A stretch of DNA of 64,000 bases, from contig JAJRTE010000259.1 in the NCBI GenBank assembly GCA_024278455.1, forward strand, positions 1-64,000, in the 5' to 3' direction. The notes below the pieces were generated by a model. It was not told where the DNA came from and ran no database searches. It saw nothing but the letters and a program-made list of their open reading frames with translations. Below, piece by piece: positions 55,901 through 64,000 of this stretch. Position 1 is the first letter of the stretch; each line of letters starts with the position of its first letter. Position numbers and translations under genes: made by a program. The stretch comes from Myxococcota bacterium (GTDB lineage: Bacteria > Myxococcota_A > UBA796 > JAJRTE01).

Positions 55901-58900
55901 TCGCCGAAGCCGTCGCCGTCGGCGTCGACGAACCAGGAGGATGCGAGGCCTTCGTCCACCTGGCCGTTGCAGTTGTTGTCGACCCCGTCGCAGGTCTCGG
56001 CGGCAGAGGGTTTCACGTCGGCGTTGGTGTCATCGCAATCGGCGTCGTTGCTCGAGTAGCCGGTGGGCTGGGAGCAGCTCTCCACCTGGTAGGAGGGGCT
56101 TCCGTAGCCGTCCCCGTCGTTGTCCAGGTAGTAGACGTTCATGGCGCCTTCGTCGATCTCGTTGTTGCAGTTCTGATCGATGCCGTCGCATTTCTCGACC
56201 ATGTCGGGATTGATGTAAGGGTCGGTGTCGTCGCAATCACCTGAGGTGGGGTCGAACCCGTCGCCGTCCTTGTCGGAGAACGGGTCATCCACGATACCGT
56301 TGCAATCGTTGTCTTCTCCGTCGCGGAGTTCGATGGCGCCCGGGTAGGTGTTGGGGTTGGAATCGTCGCAATCTCCCGTGATATCGGTGTATCCATCACC
56401 GTCCCGATCGATCACGGGCCCGCCTGAGCCGCCGTAGGCACCGATATCGGAAGTGGATCCGTCGGCGTCCAGGATCGAGGGATCACCAGCGTCGATCATC
56501 GGGCTGCCGTCGGCGAGGTGCTCATCGTCGTCGAAGGAGTCGCCGTTCTCGGTGTAGCTGACGAACTCGGGATCGACGAACAGGTTGGACCCGTCGAGGG
56601 ACGCCGACCCCGGACCGGCCATGTCGCCGTCATAGTTGTCGTAGAAATTGTCGTGGCGCACATCCCAGGTCACACTGCTCTCGACATAGACCCCTTCACC
56701 GTTTTGCTGCCATGCCACGATGTTGTTCACGAACTGCATGACCGCGTTTCCATAGGCGTAGATGCCTCCGCCCTTTCCACCGGAGTGGTTCTCGAGGAAG
56801 TTGTTGTTGAGGATGTGGTCCGTCTCGCCGCTCGAGAGGTACATCGCGCCACCGTCGCTGGTGGCGGCGTTGCCCTGCAAGATGTTGTTGTTGAGACCAG
56901 CCTGACCGCCCGACGCGAAATAGGCCCCGCCGTAGGTGGCGCTGTTGTCGACCAGGAGGCAGCCTGCCATGCTCAGGATGGACCCTGAATCGTGGTACAA
57001 GGCGCCGCCATGGGTCCCGGAGTTGGCGTAGAAGACCGTGCCCGACAGTGCCAGTTCCGAGCCCGACATATAGATGGCCCCGCCGTAGTGGCTGCTGGTG
57101 TTGTGCGAGAAGTGGCTGTCCCCGATGGTCAGGTCGGAACTGGATACGATGTAGAGCGCGCCACCGTAGGAGGCGCTGTTGTCCCGGAACGTGGAGGCGC
57201 TTATGGTCCCCTTCGCCCCGGATGTGTAGTAGACAGGGTAACTGTTGGCATTCTCCTCGACGATGGTCCGGGTAAGATCCACGGTGGAACCGGTGACGTA
57301 GATGGCATAGGAACTCGTGCAGAAGCGTACCGCGGAGTCGACCAGGTTCAAGTGCCCGCTCGAGACATACACCGCATAAGTGCCGTTACCGGTGATCGAG
57401 ATGCCTGTGACGGTCATGGGATCCGAAGCGCTCCCTTCGCCCTGGTCGAGGATGAGGCCACTGGACGCGGTGGCCATGACGGTCAGTGGTTGCCCGTAGA
57501 CGCCGGTCAGGTGGACGGTGCGGGAATTCGGGTCCACGTCACCGTAGTACAGGCCGGGATAGACGGCGATCCGATCGCCTTGTCCTGCCGCGGAGACCGC
57601 GGCGGCGATGGAGTGATAGGGACTGCCCCTGAACGGCGACACATAGGTGTCGTAGCCATCGGCCTGCCTGTCGTCGTCGCCGCCCCCAACACCGATATCC
57701 GAAGGGGAACCGTCCGCGTCCGGGAAAGTCGGCACACCGTGGTCGATGAGAAGGCTCGTGGAACTCAGCGCGAAGTCGTCGTTGGCCAGGTTGCCGTCTC
57801 GAGAATAGGCGACGAACCCCGGGTCCACGTTGAGGTTGCCGTTCTGGAGGCTCCGGTCCGGGATCGACCCCGTGTACTCCCCGTCGGCGTTGTCGTAGAC
57901 GTCGGAATAGGTGATCTGGACCCGGGCCGAAACATGGTTCGTGTAGATACCGCTCCCATCCAGGGAATAGGCAATGATGGAATTGCTGATCAGGGTGTTC
58001 GAATTGTTGTAGATGTAGAATCCGCCGCCCAGGCTGCCCGTATTCCCGACGATGTTGCAATTGATGAACGCCGCCCTGGCGTTCGACGTCACGTGGACGC
58101 CCCCGCCCTGCGTCGCCCCGTTTTCGATGATGGCCACGTCGGCGAAGTGGGTATGGCCGGCCGCGATGAACACCGCGCCCCCGTAAGTGGCCTGGTTGTC
58201 GAAGAAGGTGGTATCCCTGAACGCCGCCGTGTAGGACCCGGTCTGAACGTAGACCCCCCCACCGTGCGTGGCAGTGTTGTTCGTAAAGGTGGAATCACTC
58301 ACGAAGAGCGGCGTGCTCGTGGCATAGATGCCGCCACCATAGCCGCTCGAGGCGCGATTGTTGTTGAACGTGCAGCCGCTCACCACCGTTTCCCCTGCGC
58401 TGGTCAGGTAGATCCCCCCGCCGTGCGTGGCAGTGTTGTTTTCCCAGACGGACGAGGAGATGTTGGGCGTGGAGCCGCCGTCGAAATAGGTACCGTAGGA
58501 GGTGGCGTTGTCCTCGAATCGCACACCGATGTAGGTTGGAGACCCGCCGTGGTGATAGGCGGCGTAGGAACTCGAGGCATACCGGAAATGACACCGCTTG
58601 ATGGTCGGCGAGGTGCCGTAGGTGTACATTCCATAAGAACCTTTCGTCATCACCGTCACGGCCTCGAGGATGGCGGCGTCGGTCTCGGTGTTCTTGAAGG
58701 TCGGGCCGTAGGAGGTCCCTACCAGCATTGTGGCTTCAGGACCGTAGACGCCTAGCACATGCAGGTCCTTGCCGCCGTAGTCGATGTCCCCGTAGTAGAT
58801 ACCGGGATAGACGTGGATCAGGTCTCGAGTCGTCGACTCCGAGATCGCGGTCTGCAGGTTGTGGTAGTCGGCGCCCTCGAGGGGAGAGACGCTGATGTCA

Positions 58901-61491
58901 GCGCCTTCGACGATCCGGTCGTCGTCGCCGCCCCCGGCGCCCAGGTCGGCCGGCGTGCCGTCGGTGTCCACGAACGTGGCGGACCCCGCGTCGATGCAGG
59001 GGCTGTCTCCGAGCAACGAAAAATCGTCGTTCGAGTAATCTCCATCGTAGGAATACTCGGTGAAGAGAGGATCGGCCTCGATGTTCCCCCGGACGCCGAT
59101 GACGTCCTCGGCGCTACCACCGAAATTCCCGTGGTAGTTCTCGTAGTAGTCGTTGTACCACGAGAGGATGCGGGCGGAAGAGTTGTTGGTATTGACGGCC
59201 TCCCCCATCTCGGTGAAGGCGAAGATGTTCTGGAGCAGCAGGGTGTCCGAGTTGGAGTAGGCGTAGATGTGTCCCCCGTGCGGAGCGGCGTTGCCCACGA
59301 ACGTGTTGTTGATGAACGCCGTTCGGGCGTACTGGTTGAGGTAGACCGCCCCACCATAGGTGGTCGCCTCGTTCTCGACGAAAACATTGTCCGTGAAATG
59401 GCCTTGCCCTGGTCCGTTGAGGTAGAGCGCCCCGCCGTATGGGGAAGCGTTGGCCTCGAATTGGGAGTCGCGAACCACGACTCGCCCGGAACGCGTGTCC
59501 ACGGCAATCGCACCGCCATACCCCGCCCAGTTGCGCGTGAACCTCGAGTCGTACACCTCGAGCCAACTGCCGTTCATGTAGATGCCGCCGCCCGAGTAGG
59601 ATGTGGAAGAGACTGTATTGTCCTCGAACACGCAGCCACGAACCGTGGCCGATGTCCCACTTGCAACGTACAGGCCGCCTCCGTAGTTGGAACGGTTACC
59701 GACAAACGCGCAGCCGTTGAACGTGGGGCTGGCGCCCGAATCGAAATAGGCATTGTAGCTCACGGTGTTATCTTCCCAACGAACGTTCGTGAACGCCGGG
59801 GAGGAGTTGGTGAAGTAGACACCGTAGGAACTCGCACAGTACCGAATGTGGCAGTTTCGGATCGTCGGGCTGACCCCGGTTCCGTACATCCCGTAGGTAC
59901 TGATACTGGTAATCGACAACCCGTCGAGCACAGACAGGTCCGTCTCCGAGTTCGCATAGTAGACACCGTAGGAGGTGCCGACGATGAACACGGTTTCCGG
60001 GCCGAACGCCGACGCGATGGTGACGCCCTTGCCCGAAAAGGATATGTCGCCGTAGTACAGCCCGGGATAGACCTCGATGGTCTCGCCGTTCCGGCTGTCC
60101 CCGACGGCCGTGTTGATGTCACGATAGCCGTCGTCCTTGAGCGGTGACACCAGCCGGTCGGCGTCCGTGCCGAACGCTTCATCGTCCCCGCCGCCCCGGC
60201 CCAGGTCCGCCGGTGTCCCGTCGGCGTCGAGGAAGTTGGGAGACCCCGCGTCGATGAGAGGACTGTCGCTCGCCAGGGACAGGTCGTCGTTGGAGAAGTC
60301 GTCGTCGTTCTCGTAGGCCACGAACCCCGGGTCGGCAGAAAGGTTGCCACGAAGCCCGGTGGGGTCGTCCATGTTGCCCCAGTCCCCCTTGAAGTTGTCG
60401 TACACGTCGTTGTACCAGGCCAGGATACGCGCGCTGCTGTTGTAGGCGTAGACCCCGTGGCCGTTGGTCGACCCGACAATGATGTTCTGCAACAGCAAGG
60501 CACCGGTCGATCCGTAGAAATAGAGTCCTCCCCCGGCCGGAGCGTCGCTGCCCACAATGGTGTTGTTGATGAGGGCCAGGTAGGTCCCCGAGGCCAGGTA
60601 GAACGCGCCGCCCTGCGTGGAGGCCATGTTTTCCACGAACAGATTATCGGCAAAATATACTTGTTTGGGTCCATTCGCGTAGATGGCGCCACCATACCCG
60701 GCGGTATTGGCGTAGAACTCCGAATTCCGGACGATGGCTCGATTCGTACCGGTCTCGAGCCAGATGGCGCCGCCGTGCGTTCCCTCATTCCGGCTGAACG
60801 TGCAGCCGTTCACGAACAGCGCGCCGGCCCCACCGGTGTAGATGGCGCCGCCGTAGCCCGAGCTGGCCTGGTTGTTCGAGAAGGTCGTGTTGGTGATCGT
60901 CGCCGATGCTCCTGACGTGAGATAGAGTCCACCGCCATGGGCCGAGACGTTGTTGGTGAAGTTGCATCCGTCGATGGTGAGGTTCGAACTCTTGTCGGCA
61001 TAGAATGTATAGCTTGTCCGATTGTTCTGAAAGGATGTGTCCTGGAATACCAGGACGGCTCCATTCGTAGCGTAGACGCCGTAGCTCCCGCTACCCGAGG
61101 AGATGATGCACTCGAGGACTTGCGGATCTGATGCGGACGCATAGATCCCATAGGAGGAACTCGTGATGCTGAATCCCTGGATGATCGTCTCCGAGGTCTC
61201 CCCGTTGATGATCCGGATGGCGTAGGAACTCCCCTTGATGGTGGTGACCGATGCCCCACCCGTCGACCTGAGGGTCAGGGTCTTTCCGTTGAAGTTGACA
61301 TCTTCCACGTAGATCCCGGGGGCCACGAGGATCGTGTCCCGGTTCTTGGAGGCGTCGATCGCCGCCTGGATAGTGGTGAAATCCGCGCCGGAACTGCCGA
61401 CCGTGCGCGTCGCAGCTCGAGCCTGCGTGGATACCAGGAGAGTCGATGTGACCAGAACCCACAACATCAGCAGCCGTTTCAAGATCCGCAT
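52978..61491 (-). CDS. Giant secreted protein: four beta-helix modules, 17 MopE repeats, Ig-like domain and C-terminal sorting tail
   Basis: From ATG 61491 the protein is 2,837 residues. A signal peptide (MLWVLVTSTLLV, cleavage near ARAA, residue 28) precedes four right-handed beta-helix modules of about 415 residues (30-1690). Each module opens with an IQAAI or INTAV-type helix then a PGIYYGD or PGLYYGD strand, repeats GGGLYL, GGAIY and NNT/DNT turns, and closes with DADGTPADLG-like text. About 17 MopE repeats follow (1690-2630), then a domain like the ASPM-SPD-2-Hydin Ig fold (SASAISFGEVPVGSMKNC, 2634-2737). A Pro/Asp linker leads to CTCNSDSS, a hydrophobic helix and RRRLRG, like a MYXO-CTERM tail. 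It likely forms a long calcium-stiffened surface fibre or adhesin. Confidence 0.88.
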   Translation of the reverse strand: MRILKRLLMLWVLVTSTLLVSTQARAATRTVGSSGADFTTIQAAIDASKNRDTILVAPGIYVEDVNFNGKTLTLRSTGGASVTTIKGSSYAIRIINGETSETIIQGFSITSSSYGIYASASDPQVLECIISSGSGSYGVYATNGAVLVFQDTSFQNNRTSYTFYADKSSNLTIDGCNFTNNVSAHGGGLYLTSGASATITNTTFSNNQASSGYGGAIYTGGAGALFVNGCTFSRNEGTHGGAIWLETGTNRAIVRNSEFYANTAGYGGAIYANGPKQVYFADNLFVENMASTQGGAFYLASGTYLALINNTIVGSDAPAGGGLYFYGSTGALLLQNIIVGSTNGHGVYAYNSSARILAWYNDVYDNFKGDWGNMDDPTGLRGNLSADPGFVAYENDDDFSNDDLSLASDSPLIDAGSPNFLDADGTPADLGRGGGDDEAFGTDADRLVSPLKDDGYRDINTAVGDSRNGETIEVYPGLYYGDISFSGKGVTIASAFGPETVFIVGTSYGVYYANSETDLSVLDGLSITSISTYGMYGTGVSPTIRNCHIRYCASSYGVYFTNSSPAFTNVRWEDNTVSYNAYFDSGASPTFNGCAFVGNRSNYGGGLYVASGTSATVRGCVFEDNTVSSTSYSGGGIYMNGSWLEVYDSRFTRNWAGYGGAIAVDTRSGRVVVRDSQFEANASPYGGALYLNGPGQGHFTDNVFVENEATTYGGAVYLNQYARTAFINNTFVGNAAPHGGHIYAYSNSDTLLLQNIFAFTEMGEAVNTNNSSARILSWYNDYYENYHGNFGGSAEDVIGVRGNIEADPLFTEYSYDGDYSNDDFSLLGDSPCIDAGSATFVDTDGTPADLGAGGGDDDRIVEGADISVSPLEGADYHNLQTAISESTTRDLIHVYPGIYYGDIDYGGKDLHVLGVYGPEATMLVGTSYGPTFKNTETDAAILEAVTVMTKGSYGMYTYGTSPTIKRCHFRYASSSYAAYHHGGSPTYIGVRFEDNATSYGTYFDGGSTPNISSSVWENNTATHGGGIYLTSAGETVVSGCTFNNNRASSGYGGGIYATSTPLFVSDSTFTNNTATHGGGVYVQTGSYTAAFRDTTFFDNQATYGGAVFIAAGHTHFADVAIIENGATQGGGVHVTSNARAAFINCNIVGNTGSLGGGFYIYNNSNTLISNSIIAYSLDGSGIYTNHVSARVQITYSDVYDNADGEYTGSIPDRSLQNGNLNVDPGFVAYSRDGNLANDDFALSSTSLLIDHGVPTFPDADGSPSDIGVGGGDDDRQADGYDTYVSPFRGSPYHSIAAAVSAAGQGDRIAVYPGLYYGDVDPNSRTVHLTGVYGQPLTVMATASSGLILDQGEGSASDPMTVTGISITGNGTYAVYVSSGHLNLVDSAVRFCTSSYAIYVTGSTVDLTRTIVEENANSYPVYYTSGAKGTISASTFRDNSASYGGALYIVSSSDLTIGDSHFSHNTSSHYGGAIYMSGSELALSGTVFYANSGTHGGALYHDSGSILSMAGCLLVDNSATYGGAYFASGGQAGLNNNILQGNAATSDGGAMYLSSGETDHILNNNFLENHSGGKGGGIYAYGNAVMQFVNNIVAWQQNGEGVYVESSVTWDVRHDNFYDNYDGDMAGPGSASLDGSNLFVDPEFVSYTENGDSFDDDEHLADGSPMIDAGDPSILDADGSTSDIGAYGGSGGPVIDRDGDGYTDITGDCDDSNPNTYPGAIELRDGEDNDCNGIVDDPFSDKDGDGFDPTSGDCDDTDPYINPDMVEKCDGIDQNCNNEIDEGAMNVYYLDNDGDGYGSPSYQVESCSQPTGYSSNDADCDDTNADVKPSAAETCDGVDNNCNGQVDEGLASSWFVDADGDGFGDSQLTQQGCTQPDGTSEVGGDCDETDPNVNPGAPETCNGIDDDCDGVVDEGSASTYYADADGDGYGDPDRTKLSCDTPSGYVETAGDCNDAVSDIHPGAEEACDDIDNDCDGAVDEGLASTYYQDADQDGYGNNSVTQVACSAPSGYTATPNDCDDTRGDINPDATEVCDDVDNDCDSVVDENLAQTYYKDVDSDGYGDPSSPNSACEPPASHVLDDSDCDDLDANVHPGATETCNDIDDDCDGSVDEGLEMVTYYQDDDGDGFGQTDATETTCGGLPAGYSETPGDCDDTRTSVNPEAEEVCDGRDNDCDDASDEGFDMDGDGSLTCSVEGLAPDCDDSDREVYPGAIEYCDGKDNDCDGAVDETTDEDGDGSTGCDDPPDCDDTNATVFPGATELCDGLDNDCDGEVDEGFDMDGDGFFTCDVNDIPADCDDGNPDNFPGAPESCDGVDNDCDGEIDEGVQRTYCQDADGDGYGDPATATPACSAPDGMTLNCTDIDDNHGSVFPGAPEAPDGLDNDGDGLVDEGTEYYDDDGDGYNELEGDCDDSNANVHPDADEIEDGLDNDCDGDVDEDVDTTDNDGDGYSEIDGDCDDANPDVNPGATEVADGADNDCDGHIDEGTDAVDDDGDGYTETDGDCNDSNPYIYPDAPEFMDGEDNDCDGEVDEGIDDTDDDGDGYSEADGDPDDTNPNTYPGAEEIPDGVDNDGDGLIDEGTSAGDDDGDGYSEERGDCDDSNPYVHPGATEYPDNDVDDNCNGLVDETGEGGLEPDAQLSASAISFGEVPVGSMKNCSVTLANQGTDTLAVISVNVTDTSGVFQVLSSGGILIPVGGNYTLWFVFAPDAVGAATTTATVETDDPDSPALTIDLEGTGTEPVEVIETPGPTITPLPFETPTPIIGDDDATGDDDATSGDDDSPSDQPPPDDNVSPTPAPGDDTDGCTCNSDSSRSDVPLGTLFWAFSGVGLILTRRRLRG

Positions 61492-61590
61492 CCTGTCCAG
61501 TCCTCCTCGCGTGTCACGACATCGGTCCCGCGCAACCCGGACGCACCCCAGCGTCACGTGTCTGCCATTCGCACCTGTAGCAGTGTCCGA

Positions 61591-61619
61591 TGCATACCAC
61601 GGATGGCAGCGGGGCTCAA
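61591..61619 (-). promoter_or_regulatory. Candidate promoter of the giant secreted protein
   Basis: On the minus strand TTGAGC (complement of 61614-61619) and TATGCA (complement of 61591-61596) are 17 bases apart, roughly 100 bases before the ATG. Each box matches four of six consensus bases. Confidence 0.35.
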
Positions 61620-61712
61620 GGCATCCGGCTCCGCGCCGACGGTCCGTTCGGGGGGTTGCAGCGCGCACGTGCCGGGCAGAACCGCCAGAATCCGAAGGGG
61701 GTTCAGGATTGG

Positions 61713-64000
61713 CTACTGGAGTTCGTAAGCCCCGATATCGAACTGGGCGACACCGTCTCCCCGCCCATCCACAGGCCGGGGGTTGCCGTCGTAGTCCTCG
61801 TGGATCCCGTAGATCCGGACATCGGCACCCGCATCGACATTGGGACTCCCCTCGTTGATGTGCAGGTCGTCGTTCTCCATGACGCCGTCCGGCGTGTAGG
61901 AGACCAGCAACGGGTCGATGGAGATGTTCCCGGCGACCCCGGTGTAGTCGTTCAAGTATCCGCCGTAGTTCCCGCTCGAGTTGCCGAAGATGTTGTTGAA
62001 CATGATGGTGAACGGGATACCCGCGTTGTCATACACGCCCCATTCGTTCCACGCCACGGTGTTGTTCGCCAGGGTTGGGATGGCATAGGTCGAACCGCAG
62101 CAGATGAACACGTAGATCCCGACGGTGTTGCCTACAATCGTGTTGTTCAGGATGACCGATGAATTGGAATGGGACGCCATCACGCCGTGCCCGAAGTTGT
62201 TGGACACCAGGTTGTTGTCGAATACCGCGGTTGCGTAGGCGTTGAGCCTGACCCCGGCCCCGTTGTTGGTGGCGGCGTTGTAGGCGAAGAGGTTGGCGGT
62301 TATCCGGTCCGCACTGAGGTCGAGGCAAAACCCGCCCCCGTCGCCGCTGCTGCCGTCGGCCGAATTGTAGAGGAAGGTATTGTTCTTCACGAGCAATGTA
62401 CTGTCGTAGGAGTAGACGCCTCCGCCGCCGTTGTCGGTATCGGAGGCGATGTTGTGGGTGAAGAGGTTGCCGAGCACCTGGGAGTGGGAACGGAAGAAGT
62501 AGATACCTCCCCCCTTGCCGGAGACATGGTTGCCGGTGACGACGTTGTCCTGGATGAGGGGGTCGCTCTCGACAACGAGGATGCCGCCGCCGACTGCCCT
62601 CGCATTCGTAACGTTCCACGCGCCTTGCCCATCCGTGCTTCCCGACCCGCCGGTCACGGTGAAGCCGATGACGCCCGAGGCGTCGCTTTGGTTCCCCGCG
62701 ATGGTAATGGCGGGCCCGTCCTCGAGGCTGCCATCGATGACGGTGGCATCGGCGCCTTCGATACCGACGAGTCGCACGTCGCGGTCGAGGAAGTCGATGT
62801 GCTCGTCGTATGTTCCGGGGAACACCCAGATCTCGGAACAGGTGTCGTCCGTGGCGTCGATGGCGGCCTGGATCGTACTGAAGGGGGCGTCCAGGTCGCC
62901 GGTCTCGAGCGCGGGGGCCGGGGTCGCCGTCGGGACCTCCGGGGTCGGTGTACGTCCTGGGTCCGGAGTGACACTCGGAGTGGCATCCGGTGTCGACGTC
63001 GGGGTTGCGGTTCCCCCACCGTCCGGAGTGGACGCCGGGGTCTCGGGTGTAGGGGTCGCCGGAGAAGGCGTCGGGGAGGGTTCGAACCAGAAGGCGGGAT
63101 TGACGTAGAGCGGACAGGTGTCCACGCAGTCGGCGATACCGTCCTCGTCGAAGTCCGAGAAGCCTTCATCGGTCTGCCCGTTGCCGTCGTTGTCGATTCC
63201 ATCGCACTCCTCGACGTCGCAGGGGTTCCCGATACCGTCGTGGTCGAAGTCCTCCTGGTACGGGTTGGCCACGCCGAGGCAGTTGTCGAGGGAGTCGCAT
63301 ACGCCGTCGTCGTCGGCGTCGTCGAGGGGGTCGGTGGGACAGACGTCGCAGGCGTCACCGATGCCGTCCCCATCGGTGTCCTGCTGGCTCGAGTTGTACT
63401 GGCCGGGGCAGTTGTCTTCGCCGGCACAGAGACCGTCGTCGTCGGCGTCGTCGAGGGGGTCGTCCGGGCAGTGGTCACAGGGGTCGCCGTGGCCGTCTCC
63501 GTCGGTGTCGAGTTGGTCGGGGTTGGGCAGGCCCGGGCAGGTATCGATGTTCTCGCAAGCCCCGTCGCCGTCCAGGTCGTTGGTGGCATCGAGGGGGCAG
63601 GGGTCGACGCAGTCGGCCTGGCTGTCGCCGTCGGTATCGTCGAAGTCCTCGTCGATCAGGCCGTCTCCGTCGTTGTCCAGGCCGTCGCAGGTCTCGGCGT
63701 CGCAGGCGTCCCCTGTGCCGTCGCCGTCGATGTCCGCCTGGTTGCTGTTGGGGGTGCTCGGACAGTTGTCCAGGTCACCACAAACCCCGTCCTGATCTTC
63801 GTCGTTGTCGGGGTCGTCCGGGCAGCGGTCGACGCAATCGGCCACACCATCCAGGTCGGAGTCGTCGAAGTCTTCATCGACGACGCCGTCGGCGTCGTTG
63901 TCCAGACCGTCACACACCTCCTCGGCGCAGGCGTCCCCGATGCCGTCACCGTCGATGTCGCCCTGGTCGGGGTTGGGGATCGAGGGGCAGTTGTCCACAT
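61713..64000 (-). CDS. Thrombospondin type-3/MopE repeat protein with C-terminal beta-helix, 5' end outside window
   Basis: The frame is open to the window edge; 762 codons are visible. The N-terminal part alternates thrombospondin type-3 calcium repeats (DNCPSTPNSNQADIDGDGTG type) with MopE-like CDGLDNDGDGLIDED units. A Pro/Thr stalk of about 65 residues follows, then a right-handed beta-helix of about 375 residues that begins STIQAAIDATDDTCSEIWVFPGTYDEH and ends FDIGAYELQ. No membrane anchor is seen at the C-terminus. It lies 221 bases upstream of the giant protein gene on the same strand and shares two of its domain types, so the pair probably arose by shuffling. Confidence 0.85.
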   Translation of the reverse strand, partial: VDNCPSIPNPDQGDIDGDGIGDACAEEVCDGLDNDADGVVDEDFDDSDLDGVADCVDRCPDDPDNDEDQDGVCGDLDNCPSTPNSNQADIDGDGTGDACDAETCDGLDNDGDGLIDEDFDDTDGDSQADCVDPCPLDATNDLDGDGACENIDTCPGLPNPDQLDTDGDGHGDPCDHCPDDPLDDADDDGLCAGEDNCPGQYNSSQQDTDGDGIGDACDVCPTDPLDDADDDGVCDSLDNCLGVANPYQEDFDHDGIGNPCDVEECDGIDNDGNGQTDEGFSDFDEDGIADCVDTCPLYVNPAFWFEPSPTPSPATPTPETPASTPDGGGTATPTSTPDATPSVTPDPGRTPTPEVPTATPAPALETGDLDAPFSTIQAAIDATDDTCSEIWVFPGTYDEHIDFLDRDVRLVGIEGADATVIDGSLEDGPAITIAGNQSDASGVIGFTVTGGSGSTDGQGAWNVTNARAVGGGILVVESDPLIQDNVVTGNHVSGKGGGIYFFRSHSQVLGNLFTHNIASDTDNGGGGVYSYDSTLLVKNNTFLYNSADGSSGDGGGFCLDLSADRITANLFAYNAATNNGAGVRLNAYATAVFDNNLVSNNFGHGVMASHSNSSVILNNTIVGNTVGIYVFICCGSTYAIPTLANNTVAWNEWGVYDNAGIPFTIMFNNIFGNSSGNYGGYLNDYTGVAGNISIDPLLVSYTPDGVMENDDLHINEGSPNVDAGADVRIYGIHEDYDGNPRPVDGRGDGVAQFDIGAYELQ

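Noticed and set aside
50593..60788. Long frames in all phases over the MopE and beta-helix repeats, for example Thr/Ala-rich and Gly/Asp/Val-rich readings
   Set aside because: The GC-rich repetitive codons leave alternative frames open; only the minus-strand readings give known domains, signal peptides and metal-binding loops.

Overview
The window is high-GC DNA (about 64 percent by eye) from a Gram-negative bacterium whose gene style resembles the Myxococcota and other former Deltaproteobacteria. Pointers are large secreted proteins built from MopE-type calcium or copper-binding repeats and right-handed beta-helices, a C-terminus resembling a MYXO-CTERM sorting tail, lipoproteins with Asp-rich and Pro/Thr-rich tethers after the lipobox, DksA, an RpoH-type sigma factor and tRNA genes with encoded CCA. 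No 16S gene or other decisive taxonomic marker is present, so the placement is inference.

Layout. 1-1.7 kb: the repeat-rich end of a truncated gene, a GNAT acetyltransferase and a secreted protein. 1.9-5.9 kb: a tightly overlapped operon with its own promoter, coding for a Wzm/Wzt-type polysaccharide ABC exporter and a glycosyltransferase. 6.3-10.7 kb: a zinc-ribbon membrane protein, a GT-C-like membrane protein and an SGNH-hydrolase-like membrane protein. 11-12 kb: a lipoprotein. 12.4-16.6 kb (minus strand): tadA, two tRNA-Ser, SRP RNA, dnaX, ybaB, recR, an arrangement like that of Bacillus. 16.8-19.3 kb: a lipoprotein, a GT2 glycosyltransferase and a second SGNH protein. 19.5-22.4 kb: clpB, whose candidate promoter abuts 25 copies of a 7-bp repeat. 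22.6-24.9 kb: an IS66 transposase remnant, an HTH protein with a small secreted partner, and a short acidic protein. 25.2-26.6 kb: an RpoH-like sigma factor and KhpA. 27.2-31.9 kb: a CHAD protein and a three-subunit molybdenum hydroxylase.

31.9-40.3 kb (minus strand): RDD protein, small membrane protein, TPR lipoprotein, a class A penicillin-binding protein broken by one in-frame TAG, a REC-XRE response regulator and a histidine-kinase-like protein with a degenerate ATP site. 40.4-49.5 kb: mobA, a GT39-like glycosyltransferase, an FAD oxidoreductase, an outer-membrane protein, dksA, an exported protein and priA. 49.8-64 kb (minus strand): three very large secreted repeat proteins of 843, 2,837 and at least 762 residues.

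Themes. Most genes outside the dnaX, priA, clpB and sigma-factor housekeeping blocks concern the cell surface: polysaccharide export and modification, peptidoglycan synthesis, lipoproteins and adhesin-like repeat proteins. The molybdenum hydroxylase and mobA, 9 kb apart, plausibly share cofactor chemistry. The sequence CTCGAG is strikingly frequent throughout.
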